This document shows positions 1-7,957 of a stretch of 64,000 bases of DNA, one piece after another. The DNA comes from CBDHHC01 sp050633205. Lineage in GTDB: Bacteria; Pseudomonadota; Alphaproteobacteria; Rhizobiales; CBDHHC01. The stretch lies in assembly GCA_050633205.1 (NCBI GenBank), contig JBOEGA010000020.1, positions 9,079-73,078 on the forward strand, in the 5' to 3' direction. The position numbers and the translations under genes are program-made. How positions within the stretch are numbered: position 1 is the stretch's first letter; each line of letters starts with the position of its first letter. The notes beneath the pieces are model-generated. The model saw only the letters and a list, made by a program, of their open reading frames with translations, searched no databases and was not told where the DNA came from.

Positions 1-3000
1 CATTGGCATGAACTTCGCAAGATCGAAGGTCAGAACAGAGTTCCATGCAAACGCTTTGAAATGCTGTTTGTTCCGGTTGCTGATGACGTGGAAGCAAATG
101 CTGATGCATTGGAGCGGGCTGTTGATGCCTTATGCGACCAGATTGAAATTTTTGCCCGGCATATAGGCGGTATCGCAATTATTTCTGACAGGCATATCAA
201 TAGCAAGTTTGCAGCTATCCCTCATGTCCTGGCTATTTCAGCAGTCAATCAGCGCTTGATTGAAGAAGGGTTGCGTTTCCGTATTTCGCTTATCGTCGAA
301 AGCGGTCAGATCGCATCATCACACCATATCGCGACCACACTTGGCTTCGGTGCATCTGCTGTATATCCGTTCGCCGTACAGCTTCGGGCTGAAGAAAAAT
401 ATGCAAGTGAAACAATAAAGGCATTCGCGCGTTTCGTTAAAGCTTCCGAAAAATCTTTAATGAAAACAATGGGTAAGGTGGGGCTTTGTACGGCAGAAAG
501 TTATATCGCCGGCGAGTTCTTCGAGCCAAATTTTCTGAATACAAATGATCCGGTTCTGAAAAGATACTTCCCGAATGTTCCAACTCCTGTTGGAGGTGTT
601 GGTTTTAATGTTGTCGCAAAGGCTGCAAGAGACTGGCATTTTAGTGCCAGACAGGTCCAGCAGGAAAAAGATATTCCAATTCTCGGATTGTTCAAGGAGC
701 GCAGTGAAGGTGCTGGCCATTCATTTGGTACGACAGCAGTCCGTGGCTTCGTTGACATGACGGAAGAAAAAATCTCGTACGCTGATAACGATGAAGTTAA
801 AGGCGATGAAGATGCATTGCGTCTTATGCCCCTTGCGAACCTGGAAGATGCTTTTGGCCTGAACGATACGGCATATCGTTTCTCCGGCTTTAACAAAAGA
901 ACACCGGAAGAAATCAATAACTTTAAGGTTACCAACGGTTACCGCGATTTCTCAAGAATGATGGCAGAGGAACGCGCAAAGCGCCCATCAGCTCTACGCG
1001 ATGTTTTGGATTTACCGGCAAATGTCAATTTTGCCCGCACAGCAGAAGAGTTTACCCGTTCAATGGCACGTCACTCGCTTCAGGGGAACAATGAGTTTCT
1101 TGTAAGTGGTTTGACAAATGAAGAAATTGAAAAAGGCAGGTTCCGTCTGACATTAACCGGGTCTGTAGGATCAAGCACTGAAAGACTGATTGCCCTTGGT
1201 ACATCTTTTGTTGAGCGCTTCGGTACAGATATTCTGGATCGTCAGGTAACAGATGAAGATCTGACGATTGTCGTTACAGGCCGTACACTGGAATACTTCT
1301 CGCTTCTAAAAGCTGCTCCGGAGAGTTTGCCTTTGGAAGAAGTTCAGCGGGCAAGTGAAATTGCTAAAACTATGGCATCAGGTGCGATGAGCCATGGTGC
1401 TCTTAACGCACCGGCACACGAAGCTGTTGCTCACGGAACAAATATTGCCGGCGGTTTGTCCAACTCTGGAGAGGGTGGAGAACACATCTCTCGCTATGGC
1501 ACAATTCGTTCGTCAAAAATCAAGCAGTTTGCATCAGGTCGTTTCGGTGTATGGGCCGGCTATCTTGCTGACCCGACACTGGAAGAGCTGGAAATCAAAA
1601 TCGCTCAGGGTGCAAAGCCTGGTGAAGGTGGTCAGCTGCCAGCTCCAAAAGTAACTGTTGAAATTGCTGCTGCCCGTGGCGGTACTCCGGGGGTTGAGCT
1701 TATCTCACCCCCTCCGCATCACGATACATATTCAATCGAGGATCTTGCACAGCTGATCCACGACTGTAAGGCTGCGCGTGTCAAGGTGATTGTAAAACTC
1801 GTATCTTCCGAAGGTATAGGAACGATTGCTGTTGGCGTTGCAAAAGCCGGTGCAGATGTAATCAATGTTGCCGGTAACACTGGTGGTACCGGTGCAGCTG
1901 CGGTAACCAGTCTGAAAAATACTGGCCGTGCAACAGAAATAGGTCTTGCCGAAGTGCATCAGGCATTGTGTGCGAATGGTATTCGTCAGAAAGTGGTTCT
2001 GAGAACATCTGGTGCACACCAGACGGCCAGCGATGTTATCAAGTCAGCTCTTCTGGGAGCAGACAGCTTTGAGTTTGGTACTACTGCATTGATGATGTTG
2101 AAATGTGTTATGGCCAAGAACTGCAACATTAAATGTCCTGCTGGCCTGACAACAAATCCGGAAGTATTTGAAGGTGACCCAAGAGCTCTTGCTCAGTATC
2201 TTCTCAATCTTTCTCATGAAACCCGGGAAATCCTTGCTGAGATCGGCATGAAGTCTCTTCGCGAAGCCAGAGGTCGCAGTGATCTGCTTCACCTTCTGGA
2301 TCATCCAAAAAATATTGGTCAGCTCGACTTACGTAAAATGCTGACTGTTGTTCCTGAAAAAACAGTAGAGACGCCTGTCTATCTGGAAGCGAATTATGAC
2401 ATTGATGATAGCTTCCTGCCTGAATTTAAAAAGGCAGTCATAAGCCATGGACAGGAATCTGTTGAAATTGGCAACAATGTAAAGCTGAACAACCGCAACA
2501 AGAGTGTTGGTGGTCAGTTGGCAATTGATATTGAGCGCATGTTGAACCACGAGCTTAACGAAAGTCAGCTTAAATCATCTGCAGCCATCAGTACTGATAT
2601 CCGGGGACGTAGTTTCCTGAAACCTGATAGTGTAAAAATTACGACTTCAGGGGCTGCTGGTCAGTCTTATGGTGCTTTCAGTAATGACGGAATGCACATG
2701 ACACATACCGGAACATGCAACGATGGTGTTGGTAAAGGCGCTTGTGGTGGTGTTATTGCTGTACGCTCACCTGGTGGTGGCTCGGAAGAGGCTGGTGGCA
2801 ATGTGCTTATCGGAAACTTTGCTCTATTCGGTGCATCTGGTGGGCGTCTGTTTGTAGAAGGGCAGGCTGGTGACAGATTTGCTGTTCGGAACTCTGGCGC
2901 TACAGCCGTTGTTGAAGGCGTTGGTGACTTTGCTTGTGAATATATGACAAACGGTGCCGTTATAAACCTTGGAAGTTTCGGTAAAGGCTTTGCAAATGGT

Positions 3001-3834
3001 ATGAGCGGCGGTTTTGCTTATCAGTATGATCCATACAGGCTTCTTGAGAAGAAATACAGTGAGGACAGTGTTCGTCTGGCAAATCTTGGTGGTGATGATG
3101 AGCACGCAAAGTTTCACCAGGCTGCTGTAAAAACTATGCTTGAATGGCATGTTGAAGCTACCGGCTCCAGAAAAGCGCAATGGATACTGGATAACTGGCA
3201 GAATGAGTGTGCGAACTTCACCTATGCAATGCCAAGAGCACTTCTACTGTATCAGGATAGTGATGCCATTCTCACCGCTAGTTCTCGCAAGGGGTTGATT
3301 GACGAATTGTCCAGTGCAATCTCTGGCCATCAGGTTCGCAAGTTCAAGCTGGCATACCGCGATAATAAAGTACTGATGGGTGGCGCTGTTCCAGGTCAGG
3401 GCGAAACAAACTCCGAGACCATGTACACTCTGTTAAATAACTACACAGTGTTGCACATGGCTCAGCAGATTGCATTATCCAGAATGCCCAAAGATACAGA
3501 AATTACTGATCCGGCAGTTCATGGAACTGTACGTAAGCTTATCCTCACAGAAGACTTTGGACTTATGAGCAGGTTATTGGGTTATTCGCGTGAAGCTCTT
3601 CAACGCTATAGCGATGAGGAACTGGCTGTATTGGTGGGCGATAAGCGTCTGAGAGATTATAAAACCGCCTTGAGCAGAAGAAATGTTCTCTCAATGGACA
3701 GTCCGGGTACATACGGATGGATTTTACATCAGGACCGTAAGAATGTTGCCAAACTGGGTGAACTGCCGAGCTTTGAGGAACTGTTTGCGCAACTGGCAGT
3801 AAAAGATATGTCAATGATGGCGGTGCAAGGGTGA
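1..3834 (+). CDS. gltB: Glutamate synthase large subunit (GltB-type), partial at 5' end
   Basis: The frame is open from base 1, so the N-terminal glutamine amidotransferase part lies outside the window; at least 1277 residues remain. They comprise the central domain, the FMN/2-oxoglutarate TIM barrel (from SGAMSHGALN near nt 1379, including GLSNSGEGGEH and GAKPGEGGQLP), an iron-sulfur cysteine cluster (codons at 2104, 2122, 2134) and the GXGXG beta-helix (about nt 2640-3030). The family makes two glutamates from glutamine and 2-oxoglutarate in the cytosol. Two oddities: the cysteines are spaced C-x5-C-x3-C where E. coli GltB has C-x5-C-x4-C, and about 190 residues follow the point where E. 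coli GltB ends. A stretch of extra sequence also precedes the FMN barrel. The stop overlaps the next gene, a diflavin reductase, where gltD would be expected. The family is certain; the physiological electron donor is not. Confidence 0.95.
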   Translation, partial: HWHELRKIEGQNRVPCKRFEMLFVPVADDVEANADALERAVDALCDQIEIFARHIGGIAIISDRHINSKFAAIPHVLAISAVNQRLIEEGLRFRISLIVESGQIASSHHIATTLGFGASAVYPFAVQLRAEEKYASETIKAFARFVKASEKSLMKTMGKVGLCTAESYIAGEFFEPNFLNTNDPVLKRYFPNVPTPVGGVGFNVVAKAARDWHFSARQVQQEKDIPILGLFKERSEGAGHSFGTTAVRGFVDMTEEKISYADNDEVKGDEDALRLMPLANLEDAFGLNDTAYRFSGFNKRTPEEINNFKVTNGYRDFSRMMAEERAKRPSALRDVLDLPANVNFARTAEEFTRSMARHSLQGNNEFLVSGLTNEEIEKGRFRLTLTGSVGSSTERLIALGTSFVERFGTDILDRQVTDEDLTIVVTGRTLEYFSLLKAAPESLPLEEVQRASEIAKTMASGAMSHGALNAPAHEAVAHGTNIAGGLSNSGEGGEHISRYGTIRSSKIKQFASGRFGVWAGYLADPTLEELEIKIAQGAKPGEGGQLPAPKVTVEIAAARGGTPGVELISPPPHHDTYSIEDLAQLIHDCKAARVKVIVKLVSSEGIGTIAVGVAKAGADVINVAGNTGGTGAAAVTSLKNTGRATEIGLAEVHQALCANGIRQKVVLRTSGAHQTASDVIKSALLGADSFEFGTTALMMLKCVMAKNCNIKCPAGLTTNPEVFEGDPRALAQYLLNLSHETREILAEIGMKSLREARGRSDLLHLLDHPKNIGQLDLRKMLTVVPEKTVETPVYLEANYDIDDSFLPEFKKAVISHGQESVEIGNNVKLNNRNKSVGGQLAIDIERMLNHELNESQLKSSAAISTDIRGRSFLKPDSVKITTSGAAGQSYGAFSNDGMHMTHTGTCNDGVGKGACGGVIAVRSPGGGSEEAGGNVLIGNFALFGASGGRLFVEGQAGDRFAVRNSGATAVVEGVGDFACEYMTNGAVINLGSFGKGFANGMSGGFAYQYDPYRLLEKKYSEDSVRLANLGGDDEHAKFHQAAVKTMLEWHVEATGSRKAQWILDNWQNECANFTYAMPRALLLYQDSDAILTASSRKGLIDELSSAISGHQVRKFKLAYRDNKVLMGGAVPGQGETNSETMYTLLNNYTVLHMAQQIALSRMPKDTEITDPAVHGTVRKLILTEDFGLMSRLLGYSREALQRYSDEELAVLVGDKRLRDYKTALSRRNVLSMDSPGTYGWILHQDRKNVAKLGELPSFEELFAQLAVKDMSMMAVQG

Positions 3835-3842
3835 AGAATAAA

Positions 3843-5600
3843 ATGAAGATACCATACATCCCCGAAGATGCTCCTTTTAATGAGGATCAGAGAGCCTGGC
3901 TGAACGGTTTTTGGGCCGGGTTTAACTCAAGCATTATTATGACTGGTCAGGTAGGAGATGCGCCCGGCCAGACAACCAAAATTGTCAATATTCTATATGG
4001 AACACAGACAGGTAATGCGGAAATACTGGCAAATGAAGCTGCAGATGCAGCAAAAGGCGCTGGTATGACACCTGTTGTTGAATCTCTTGAAGATGTCGAC
4101 CTTGAGCGTTTTGCAGCAATGGAGCGTGTTATCATCGTAACCTCCACATATGGTGAAGGTGAAATGCCTGATAATGCACAACTGTTCTGGGAAGCATTAA
4201 CGGCAACTACAGCCCCTCGCATGGAAAGCATGAATTACGCCGTTCTGGCGATAGGTGACACTGCTTATGATGAATTCTGTGAAGCCGGAAAGCTGTTCGA
4301 TATTCGTCTGGAGCAATTGGGTGCGAACCGTGTAGCACCACGTATTGACTGTGATGTGGACTATGAAGACCCTGCTGCTGCCTGGATCGAAGAAAACCTT
4401 CCAAAAATGATTGAGTTCGGTTCTGATGATGGACCAGCAGATGGAGCTCAGCTTGCTACAACTGGCGGGTCTGCCGAAAAGTCGAAATGGACGCGTAAAA
4501 ATCCATATACTTCAGTTGTCTCAACAAACAGGCTTTTGTCTGGAGAAGGCTCTGCAAAGGAAATCAGGCATTTCGAATTTGAACTGGGTGATAGCGATAT
4601 CAAATACGAAGCTGGTGACGCACTTGGTGTAATGCCGGTAAATAATCCGGAACTGGTATCAGATATTCTTGGCCGTTTGAATCTGTCCGCTGATGCGGCA
4701 GTATCAGGTCAGGATGCAGCTCTGGGAACTTTGCTCACAAACGGTTTTGAAATTTCAATGCCTTCTAAGGATCTGATAAGAGCAATTGAAGAGCGTGCCG
4801 GAAATGATGAATTATCTCATATTGTTACTCATGGTGACAAAGAGGCAATGGACAACTTCCTGTGGTCGAAAGACAGTCTGGACCTGTTGAATTTAAATCC
4901 CGAAGTTTCATTCACGGCTGATGAATTTGTTGGCTTATTAAAACCTCTGCAACACAGAGCCTATTCAATATCATCCAGCTCTTTGCGCAACCCAGACCAG
5001 ATACACCTGACCATAGCAAGTGTACGATATCATTCACATGGCCGGGACCATGGTGGTGTTTGTTCAACCTTCCTGGCTGATCTGGTCAGTGAGGGGGATA
5101 CAGCAGGAATATTTCTGTCTCCAAATAAAGCTTTCCGTGTCCCTGAAGATAATGATGTTCCAATGATTATGGTTGGCCCTGGTACCGGTATTGCTCCATT
5201 CCGGGCGTTTCTTCATGAGCGTCAGGAACGTGGCGCTAAAGGAAAGAACTGGCTCCTGTTTGGTGATCAGCACAGATCCTGCGATTACATCTATGAAGAT
5301 GAAATTGAAGAGATGGCAACTGCCGGAGTCCTTCATAAGCTTGACCTTGCTTTCTCTCGTGATCAGGCCGAAAAAGTTTATGTTCAGACGCGTATGAAAG
5401 AAAGTGGTGCTGACCTTTATGCCTGGCTGGAAGAGGGCGGTTACTTTTATATATGTGGTGATGCAACCAGAATGGCAAAAGACGTCGATAAGGCGTTGCA
5501 TGACATAGTTATGGAACATGGCGGCAGATCTGAAGAGCAGGCAGTCGAGTATGTGAATGCTATGAAAAAGGAAAAACGTTATCTTCGTGATGTATATTGA
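3843..5600 (+). CDS. Diflavin reductase, CysJ-like (sulfite reductase flavoprotein alpha family)
   Basis: This 585-residue protein has an N-terminal flavodoxin domain (LYGTQTGNAE near residue 50), then an FAD domain (RAYSISSS near 370, GVCSTFLAD near 405) and an NADPH domain (GPGTGIAPFRAF near 440), ending in an aromatic Tyr typical of ferredoxin-reductase folds. The family passes electrons from NADPH through FAD and FMN to a partner, classically sulfite reductase hemoprotein. No cysI is visible here. The frame also has a GTG at 3831 overlapping the gltB stop, but I chose ATG 3843 because GGTGA lies 9 nt upstream. Overlap or near-overlap with gltB implies co-transcription and perhaps translational coupling. 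Whether it serves glutamate synthase or sulfite reductase cannot be settled from the sequence. Confidence 0.9.
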   Translation: MKIPYIPEDAPFNEDQRAWLNGFWAGFNSSIIMTGQVGDAPGQTTKIVNILYGTQTGNAEILANEAADAAKGAGMTPVVESLEDVDLERFAAMERVIIVTSTYGEGEMPDNAQLFWEALTATTAPRMESMNYAVLAIGDTAYDEFCEAGKLFDIRLEQLGANRVAPRIDCDVDYEDPAAAWIEENLPKMIEFGSDDGPADGAQLATTGGSAEKSKWTRKNPYTSVVSTNRLLSGEGSAKEIRHFEFELGDSDIKYEAGDALGVMPVNNPELVSDILGRLNLSADAAVSGQDAALGTLLTNGFEISMPSKDLIRAIEERAGNDELSHIVTHGDKEAMDNFLWSKDSLDLLNLNPEVSFTADEFVGLLKPLQHRAYSISSSSLRNPDQIHLTIASVRYHSHGRDHGGVCSTFLADLVSEGDTAGIFLSPNKAFRVPEDNDVPMIMVGPGTGIAPFRAFLHERQERGAKGKNWLLFGDQHRSCDYIYEDEIEEMATAGVLHKLDLAFSRDQAEKVYVQTRMKESGADLYAWLEEGGYFYICGDATRMAKDVDKALHDIVMEHGGRSEEQAVEYVNAMKKEKRYLRDVY

Positions 5601-5622
5601 TAATTAATTAATGCAATAAGAT

Positions 5623-5658
5623 CATAAGAGAAACGCGGTATAATACGTTTTTCTTATG
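5623..5658 (+). terminator. Hairpin after the gltB-diflavin operon
   Basis: Arms of 13 bases (5623-5635 CATAAGAGAAACG and 5646-5658 CGTTTTTCTTATG) pair with one mismatch around a 10-nt loop, 22 nt after the stop. The U-rich tract is inside the right arm rather than after it, so termination is plausible but not classical. The loop contains TATAAT, so the same bases could instead be a -10 element for the next gene. Confidence 0.45.
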
Positions 5659-5668
5659 ACGCATTAGC

Positions 5669-5684
5669 CTATACAATTGTATAG
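5669..5684. promoter_or_regulatory. 16-bp perfect palindrome, putative operator
   Basis: CTATACAATTGTATAG reads the same on both strands, 84 nt before the start codon of the HlyC-family gene. Perfect AT-rich palindromes of this size are usual targets of dimeric helix-turn-helix regulators such as GntR or TetR families. The regulator is not encoded next to it. With a -10 at 5639-5644 it would sit just downstream of the transcription start, favouring repression. Confidence 0.45.
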
Positions 5685-5715
5685 AAGATATTTCCTCCTG
5701 TTGAAGTGTATAAGA

Positions 5716-5737
5716 AGAGCTCTGATTTGAGAGCTCT
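5716..5737. repeat. Short hairpin in the leader of the acyltransferase gene
   Basis: AGAGCTC (5716-5722) pairs perfectly with GAGCTCT (5731-5737) around an 8-nt loop. It lies between the palindrome and the strong AGGAGG ribosome binding site (5755-5760). No U-run follows, so it is more likely a leader structure than a terminator. Confidence 0.4.
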
Positions 5738-5767
5738 CTTTCACAAAAATAAACAGGAGGTTTTTTT

Positions 5768-6298
5768 ATGACAATTGAAGGCCAGAATATGGATCAGGCA
5801 GCTCCCGGCGAGCTGGTTAATGAGCCTACTGAGGAGCAGAAACGTGAGGTGCTTGAAAAAAGGCTTCATGCAGCTGCATTTGCAGAAATCGTTAGTGTAT
5901 TAATGCGCTCACCTGCCCACAACCAGATGCCTTTAAGAAATCTGGAAGGCCATGTCGTCCCTCCGTTTCTCACCAAGCAGTTCTCAATTGCACGTGCAAA
6001 ATCCAAAGAAGGGCATTTTCCAATATTTCCGGTTGGTGTTGCGCTATGGGCGAGCGTATCAGATGAAATTGACAAGCGCCTTTCGGAAAATCCTGATGCA
6101 CCTGTCCAGCTCAAGCCAAATGAATGGAAGAGCGGAGATAATATATGGGTAATTGATATTGTAGCCCGCCCTGAGGTTGGTACAAAAATTCTGGATGATC
6201 TAAAGAAAAGCGCTTTCAAGGGCAAGCAGTTCAAAATGCGGGTAGCTGGCACTGATGGCACAAGAAAAATTGAAACCATGTCTGGTGAAGCGGCATAG
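5768..6298 (+). CDS. Toxin-activating lysine acyltransferase, HlyC/RTX family (orphan)
   Basis: HlyC-family enzymes transfer a fatty acyl group from acyl-ACP to lysines of RTX protoxins in the cytosol. This 176-residue protein aligns by eye with E. coli HlyC: SPAHNQMPL (residues 48-56) matches the HlyC segment holding catalytic His23, so His51 is the probable catalytic His, and WKSGDNIWVIDIVARP (120-135) matches the segment with Asp92, here Asp130. A 30-residue N-terminal extension precedes the domain. The start has a near-perfect AGGAGG 7 nt upstream, implying strong translation. No RTX toxin (nonapeptide repeats) or type I secretion gene occurs in the window, so the substrate is unknown. 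The gene stands alone, with the GST gene converging on it across a terminator. Confidence 0.8.
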   Translation: MTIEGQNMDQAAPGELVNEPTEEQKREVLEKRLHAAAFAEIVSVLMRSPAHNQMPLRNLEGHVVPPFLTKQFSIARAKSKEGHFPIFPVGVALWASVSDEIDKRLSENPDAPVQLKPNEWKSGDNIWVIDIVARPEVGTKILDDLKKSAFKGKQFKMRVAGTDGTRKIETMSGEAA

Positions 6299-6310
6299 TT
6301 CAACATAATA

Positions 6311-6345
6311 GAAGGGCGCACCTCACAGGATGCGCCCCTTCTTTT
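6311..6345. terminator. Bidirectional terminator between acyltransferase and GST genes
   Basis: GAAGGGCGCA pairs with TGCGCCCCTTC across a 10-nt loop with one bulged C. CTTTT follows on the plus strand, and the site lies between two converging genes, so it can serve both. Confidence 0.75.
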
Positions 6346-6346
6346 G

Positions 6347-7015
6347 TCATACATTTGGCATAAGGCTGGTCAGGTGCGAGTTCCTGGCTATCAGAAAATT
6401 CCATAACCGTTCCTCATAATCATCGGTGACAGCAGCCTGAATAGAAGGTCTCTCTGCCAAAGCTTTACGCCATCCGGTAGCCTTGGGTTTGTCCTGAAAT
6501 ACTCCAAAATCCTGTATCTTGTCAAAAACGTCAAAATACCTGAAAACAGGACCATATACAGCGTCTGTCAGAGAGAACTCCTTGCCCGAAAAATAAGGGC
6601 CTTCTTCAAGTTTGTTTTCCAGCAACTGTAATTTATTAGAGATAGCTGATGTTTTATCTGCAAATGTTTTACTATCTTTCGCGGAATAAAACCCTCCTAT
6701 ATCACTGAGAAGCGTTGAACCAAATTCCATCCAGGATCTGTGCTGGGCGCGAATTAATGGATCTGATGGATGCATGGGATTATCCTGAGTATCTTCAATA
6801 TATTCAAGAATAACCGAAGATTCGAAAATCGCAGTATCACCAACTTTTAAAACAGGAACTCTGCCTAATGGAGAAATCTCTAAAAACCAGTCAGGCTTCT
6901 GCGCCAGGTCAATATAGACTTTCTCAAATGCAGCGTTCTTTTCCTCAAGGGCAATAACTGCTCGCTGAACATAAGGGCATAGATAATGGCTGATTAAGGT
7001 CAATGAGTTCGACAT
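6347..7015 (-). CDS. Glutathione S-transferase family protein
   Basis: A 222-residue cytosolic GST: thioredoxin-fold N-terminus with CPYVQR (Cys13) as in omega/zeta/stringent-starvation-like classes, PLGRVPVL (cis-Pro loop), ESSVILEYIED (glutathione gamma-glutamyl site), then an all-helical C-terminal domain. The Cys rather than Ser/Tyr suggests thiol-transferase or dehydroascorbate-type chemistry instead of classical conjugation; the substrate is unknown. An in-frame ATG exists at 7036, but ATG 7015 has AAGGA at the right distance and is preferred. The start is preceded by a large perfect inverted repeat that probably controls expression. Confidence 0.85.
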   Translation of the reverse strand: MSNSLTLISHYLCPYVQRAVIALEEKNAAFEKVYIDLAQKPDWFLEISPLGRVPVLKVGDTAIFESSVILEYIEDTQDNPMHPSDPLIRAQHRSWMEFGSTLLSDIGGFYSAKDSKTFADKTSAISNKLQLLENKLEEGPYFSGKEFSLTDAVYGPVFRYFDVFDKIQDFGVFQDKPKATGWRKALAERPSIQAAVTDDYEERLWNFLIARNSHLTSLMPNV

Positions 7016-7024
7016 GACAGATCC

Positions 7025-7058
7025 TTTATATTGCAAGTAGTATCATTTGCAATATAAA
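7025..7058. promoter_or_regulatory. Perfect 12-bp inverted repeat upstream of GST, putative operator
   Basis: TTTATATTGCAA (7025-7036) and TTGCAATATAAA (7047-7058) are perfect inverted arms separated by 10 nt, starting 10 nt upstream of the GST start codon. The TATA-like arms may overlap the -10 region, suggesting occlusion by a dimeric repressor. No regulator gene is adjacent. Confidence 0.5.
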
Positions 7059-7191
7059 ATGCTGTTTATAGTTGTGATTGTCAATCTTGAAAAATCACTA
7101 ATGCAACGATAGTTGCCTAATGCTTGAGTTAAGTCATTGAATATCAATTGTAATAATTTATGAATAACATTTTTGTGTGGCTATATAGAAA

Positions 7192-7626
7192 TTAATTTTG
7201 GATATGTTGGTTAACTATTTCCAGAACTTTACGAAATGTATAATGCCAGTCATTATCAGTGCCATCGCTGAGTTTATGCCAGAAAAAACTAAAATTATAC
7301 TCATTCCCATCCCCTTCAAGAGCAGTATGGGACCAGCTCTCCGGCAACTCACGGTTGACAGTTTCACAGATATAGATATGCCATGATTGCTGTTCATCTT
7401 CGAAAAGCACATCACCAATAAAGTCTTTTACTCTGGCATCATCAATTCCACTCTCCTCGTGAAGTTCACGAAGTGCAGCCTCGGCATAGTCTTCTCCGGG
7501 ATCTATAGTCCCCTTGACAATCTGTTTTCCAGCAAGAGGATGCTGAAAGGATAGAACCTCAATTTCATCGTTTTTTTCCCGCAGAATAATCGGGCAGGCT
7601 TTCAGGCTAATAGAATTTTTCTCCAT
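7192..7626 (-). CDS. Nudix hydrolase
   Basis: A 144-residue protein with a complete Nudix box at residues 39-61 (G-x5-E-x7-REL-HEESGI), the magnesium-binding catalytic helix that cleaves nucleoside diphosphates linked to another moiety. The box is followed by a short beta domain. Substrate cannot be deduced; candidates are oxidised nucleotides, sugar nucleotides or (di)nucleoside polyphosphates. It is 36 nt downstream of an unrelated same-strand peptidase unit only on the opposite side of a gap, so it is probably its own transcript or the last gene of the M20 operon. Confidence 0.9.
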   Translation of the reverse strand: MEKNSISLKACPIILREKNDEIEVLSFQHPLAGKQIVKGTIDPGEDYAEAALRELHEESGIDDARVKDFIGDVLFEDEQQSWHIYICETVNRELPESWSHTALEGDGNEYNFSFFWHKLSDGTDNDWHYTFRKVLEIVNQHIQN

Positions 7627-7681
7627 AAACAGGCCTTCTCAAAATAATAATAGTAGTTGATTTGAAATGCAGTGTCAGGTG

Positions 7682-7957
7682 CTACTCTCTGACAATAGCA
7701 CCTAGCATCTCCCAGTTGGCATCATGCATTTCCATTTTTTCACAGGCAGAGCGTATGGCTTCAAAATCTTCAGGAGAAATCTCGACCTGATGTTCATATA
7801 GCCAGCCGGATATAAGGTTTAAAGCCGCTGCGGGCTGTTCATGATTAATAACCAGCCCCCTGACTTCCGCTATTTCGTTTGCTGTAAGTTTACCCGACAC
7901 TCGGTCCAGAATAGCAAGCACCCACTTCTGATGACGGGGTTTACCAAGTCCGAACAT
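7682..7957 (-). CDS. Small acidic protein of unknown function, possibly MafI-type
   Basis: A 91-residue soluble protein, mostly predicted helical, whose ATG directly abuts the stop codon of the M20 peptidase gene, so the two are likely co-translated. The segment around ALNLISGWLYEHQVEISPE resembles small immunity-like proteins of the MafI type in which an amphipathic helix with LYE precedes a charged turn, but this is a weak impression from memory. No toxin is adjacent. It may alternatively be a partner of the peptidase. Confidence 0.6.
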   Translation of the reverse strand: MFGLGKPRHQKWVLAILDRVSGKLTANEIAEVRGLVINHEQPAAALNLISGWLYEHQVEISPEDFEAIRSACEKMEMHDANWEMLGAIVRE

